This document shows positions 5,900 through 7,680 of a DNA stretch of 7,680 nucleotides, one piece after another; the stretch's first letter is position 1; each line of letters begins with the position of its first letter. Origin of the DNA: Candidatus Thorarchaeota archaeon (GTDB taxonomy: Archaea > Asgardarchaeota > Thorarchaeia > Thorarchaeales > Thorarchaeaceae); assembly GCA_029856425.1 (NCBI GenBank), contig JAHQWZ010000086.1, forward strand, positions 1-7,680, given 5' to 3'. The translations under genes were made by a program, and so were the position numbers. The notes under the pieces were generated by a model. It was not told where the DNA came from and did no database searches. It was given only the letters and a program-made list of their open reading frames with translations.

Positions 5900-5905
5900 T
5901 TAAAA
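5900..5905 (-). promoter_or_regulatory. TATA element of the OB-like gene (leaderless)
   Basis: On the minus strand TTTTAA lies within GGAGGTTTTAAGG (5910-5898). Its centre is about 27 bp from ATG 5875, which fits a leaderless transcript. The purine-rich stretch just upstream could act as BRE. The element lies 26 bp past the methyltransferase stop. Confidence 0.45.
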
Positions 5906-5931
5906 CCTCCGATTTCTGCATAAGAGCTGGT

Positions 5932-6642
5932 TTACTTCTTTTTGAGCACTCCAACATACAGACTTCTCGGACCGTATGTCTTCACAAGTTGCCATCCTGA
6001 TCTTTCGGCAATTATTGACATCTCCTCCTCATCGACCATCCGGAGTGTCCACCAGTCACCTATGTACCCTTTGTACTTGAGCCGAATCTTCACCATTCCA
6101 ATCGGAATTCCATGGGACCTGTTCGTTTCATGATACGCAAGATGTTTTGGATTATCAGTATCTGCAGCATCTCTTGTGGCAGCCAGAATGACTGCGTCAG
6201 GTTTTGTGATTCGATGGAGGTCCTTCAGCATGGAGACTATCCTCTCTTCTTCACCAAGGACTCCAAAATTGTTGCCAAAAAGAAGAACTGTATCAAAGGT
6301 GCCTTCTGGGAAATCAAGTTCATCGGCCGACATGAGATGGACCTCCCTTACTCCCCTTTGACGAGCTGCATCCACAGCGGCTTGAGATATGTCAATTCCA
6401 ACTACTTCATGACCTTTCTCTTGGAAGTGGAGTGCCGCCCTACCAGCGCCACAACCAATGTCTAGAATCTTCCCTTTGACCTCCACACTAGCTAGCTTTT
6501 CACACTCATTCCATTCTGAGAAGGGTGCAGTATATTGACTGCCTAAGCTCTCATGTGCATAGCCATCATCTCTTTCTATCTCGTGTATTGCCTTCTCGCC
6601 GGAAGCTGCATCACTCATTATCATTCCAAAGATGTCGGTCAT
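5932..6642 (-). CDS. Class I SAM-dependent methyltransferase, substrate unknown
   Basis: Seen in the 236-residue product: motif I ILDIGCGAGRAA at about 59-70, the acidic end of strand 2 GIDIS at 82-86, SADELDFPEGTFD around 105-117 (post-I and motif II region), FGNNFGVLG after it, and a late strand DAVILAATR. These define a complete SAM-binding Rossmann domain of the small-molecule (ubiE/BioC-like) type. C-terminal YKGYIGDWWTLRMVDEEEM matches the strand-swapped end of such enzymes. The substrate cannot be told. Start: an upstream in-frame ATG at 6741 would add 33 residues unlike the family, has no SD and lies upstream of the only TATA-like element (6714-6719), so I prefer ATG 6642; ATG 6624 and ATG 6618 (with GGA 6 nt upstream) are also possible. 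It is divergent from the four-helix membrane protein. Confidence 0.85.
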   Translation of the reverse strand: MTDIFGMIMSDAASGEKAIHEIERDDGYAHESLGSQYTAPFSEWNECEKLASVEVKGKILDIGCGAGRAALHFQEKGHEVVGIDISQAAVDAARQRGVREVHLMSADELDFPEGTFDTVLLFGNNFGVLGEEERIVSMLKDLHRITKPDAVILAATRDAADTDNPKHLAYHETNRSHGIPIGMVKIRLKYKGYIGDWWTLRMVDEEEMSIIAERSGWQLVKTYGPRSLYVGVLKKK

Positions 6643-6713
6643 AATTCTGGAAAGGGGATTAGAATGGAAAAGGGATTCGGTTGAATCAGAAAATGCACTA
6701 GTTATGACAACCG

Positions 6714-6753
6714 TTAAATGAAATGGTACTAACCTGTTCATCTGCGTGAGGGG
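6714..6753 (+). promoter_or_regulatory. Promoter and SD of the four-helix membrane protein; TATA perhaps shared
   Basis: TTAAAT at 6714-6719 is a TATA-like core; a start about 26 bp downstream would be near 6742, giving an 18-nt leader with GAGGGG at 6748-6753, 6 nt before ATG 6760. Read on the minus strand the same element is ATTTAA and would place a methyltransferase start near 6690. One near-symmetric element may therefore serve both genes, or the minus gene uses another site. Confidence 0.5.
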
Positions 6754-6759
6754 AAATCA

Positions 6760-7461
6760 ATGAGTTCGCCACAAACTGAAGGAAATGATGTCTACTCTGT
6801 GAAAATAACTGTTCATGGAGGAAAGAAGGATGTAGTCGAGGCATCTGTTAAAGAGCATCTCGTGGAATCAGAAGACATAGAACTGTACCAGACTTGGGTC
6901 AATGTTGCGGCTCTGCGAAGAATTGGTCTTATCTTCCAAGGCGGCGTTGAAGCCTCAGGAGCAATAACCGACCTGTTATGTCTCATTACACTCATAGGAG
7001 CAATCCTGATGATATTCGTTTTCTGGCAAGTCGTGGTTTTCTTCGCAGTAATACTGGTACTGACTCTGCTGAGTGGGGGATCTGCGGTGAAATATCTCAG
7101 AGGTACCTACATCACTGCTAAGGCTGCTAGACTCAATTCAGACCGATTAGAGATCTTTGTTGAAGATCAACTAAAGGCTGGCAACTTCGTTGGAATAGAT
7201 GATCCTGAGAATGCCCTTCAGAAAGGGCCCGTGACAAAGCGTTCAAACCAAGCGAAATTTGCTTTCACAACAGGCATATACATCTCACTAGCAGTTGCCA
7301 CGGCATTTCTCATAGAAGAAGTGTTGTATTGGTGGTTCTTCAATACCTGGTGGCCACCTATCCCGTTCCTGCTTACTTTTGGAGTCGGCTTTCTCATAGG
7401 CGTATTCTTCATGGACCTCGGAGTCGTTCTTCGCTGGAAACTCGCTAGGAGCCTCAGATGA
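6760..7461 (+). CDS. Four-helix membrane protein of unknown function
   Basis: A 233-residue protein that I do not assign to a family. The N-terminal 60 or so residues are soluble, with a VYSVKITVHG strand and a helical VVEASVKEHLVESEDIELYQTW segment. Two adjacent hydrophobic helices follow (about 68-88 and 89-108), then a central soluble segment (about 111-167, basic then acidic, with DRLEIFVEDQLKAGNFVGIDDPENA), and two more helices (about 168-190 and 200-223) joined by a tryptophan-rich turn WWFFNTWWPP. The C-terminus is basic (RWKLARSLR). Positive-inside reasoning puts both ends and the middle segment in the cytoplasm. Start: ATG 6760 with GAGGGG 6 nt upstream, strong. The stop overlaps by 8 bp the stop region of the convergent minus-strand gene. 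It is transcribed divergently from the methyltransferase. Confidence 0.85.
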   Translation: MSSPQTEGNDVYSVKITVHGGKKDVVEASVKEHLVESEDIELYQTWVNVAALRRIGLIFQGGVEASGAITDLLCLITLIGAILMIFVFWQVVVFFAVILVLTLLSGGSAVKYLRGTYITAKAARLNSDRLEIFVEDQLKAGNFVGIDDPENALQKGPVTKRSNQAKFAFTTGIYISLAVATAFLIEEVLYWWFFNTWWPPIPFLLTFGVGFLIGVFFMDLGVVLRWKLARSLR

Positions 7462-7680
7462 CATCAAAGACAATGGCCCAAAACTCGCGTTCAGAAACTC
7501 CGCTTCTGAGGTCTTTAAGCTCTCCCTTTATTCTATCAAAGGAGTCCTTTGACTGACTCTTTTTTGTGTCCTCATGAGTCTTCTTGATTCTGTCCGCAAT
7601 CTCCCTAGTCTGTTCTGACGTGGCTTTTATGCCGCCCATCTTCAGAAGATATTCCACAAAGTGCCTTCCAACGAATTTTC
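7454..7680 (-). CDS. C-terminal fragment of a gene cut by the window edge, possibly isopropylmalate/homocitrate-synthase family
   Basis: Open on the minus strand from the window edge to TGA at 7454-7456, with no stop in the visible 75 codons, so the gene begins outside the window. A GTG at 7657 is within the frame but need not be its start. The visible tail begins KFVGRHFVEYLLKMGGIKAT, continues with a helix EQTREIADRIKKTHEDTKK, and ends with SGVSEREFWAIVFDVI. A 'GRH...G(I)' turn followed by an acidic/basic helix and a 'V(T/S)E.E...I..DV' end is the shape I know from the linker region of DRE-TIM metallolyases such as isopropylmalate, citramalate and homocitrate synthases. The likeness is from memory and moderate. 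The partial sequence contains no catalytic residue to confirm it. Confidence 0.55.
   Translation of the reverse strand, partial: KFVGRHFVEYLLKMGGIKATSEQTREIADRIKKTHEDTKKSQSKDSFDRIKGELKDLRSGVSEREFWAIVFDVI

Noticed and set aside
3457..7250. The 13-mer TGACAAAGCGTTC appears in the VWA gene and in the four-helix membrane-protein gene
   Set aside because: Both copies are within coding sequence and encode a similar Thr-Lys-Arg-Ser; two copies of a 13-mer with no flanking similarity are best read as chance.
1..7680. CRISPR array, insertion sequence or prophage genes
   Set aside because: No direct repeats with regular spacing, no transposase or integrase motifs, and no terminal inverted repeats were seen.

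Overview
The window looks like ordinary chromosomal DNA from an archaeon, at moderate GC by eye. The archaeal signs are short TATA-type promoter elements about 25 bp ahead of the inferred transcript starts, GAGG/GGAGG/GAGGTG Shine-Dalgarno sites, one likely leaderless gene, ATG and GTG starts, and stand-alone ammonia-dependent NAD+ synthase. The mix of PadR-type regulator, eukaryote-like VWA protein and small zinc and OB-like proteins would fit an Asgard archaeon such as a thorarchaeote. That placement is inference, because no lineage-specific marker is present. I see no rRNA, tRNA, CRISPR array, insertion sequence or phage gene.

Left block, minus strand (59-2574): three genes run as a probable operon. 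In transcription order they are a seven-helix membrane protein of unknown function (GTG start, strong SD), NadE, and a PadR winged-helix protein fused to a C-terminal domain that looks like a decayed class I methyltransferase. The promoter sits in the divergent spacer 2575-2702. A 16-bp inverted repeat there overlaps the operon's TATA element, so control by the PadR fusion encoded in the same operon is a natural hypothesis.

Middle block, plus strand (2703-4293): a soluble VWA protein of the type found in eukaryotic alpha-kinases (without a kinase domain) is divergent from the operon. It is followed by a 259-bp spacer with small hairpins and a strong SD ahead of tiny ORFs, and then an OsmC/Ohr-family protein.

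Right block: on the minus strand, convergent with OsmC, lie a nucleoside phosphorylase, a cysteine-rich zinc-ribbon protein just upstream of it (26-bp gap, likely co-transcribed), a small OB-like protein with a perfect 14-bp palindrome between its TATA element and start codon, and a class I SAM methyltransferase. Divergent from the methyltransferase is a four-helix membrane protein on the plus strand. It overlaps by 8 bp the 3' end of a minus-strand gene cut by the window edge, possibly the C-terminus of an isopropylmalate/homocitrate-synthase-family enzyme.

NADE and nucleoside phosphorylase both belong to nucleotide and cofactor metabolism, but they lie in separate transcription units. Several start codons were moved downstream of the longest possible ORF because an SD or promoter supports the internal start (PadR fusion, NadE, VWA, OsmC, OB-like protein, methyltransferase).
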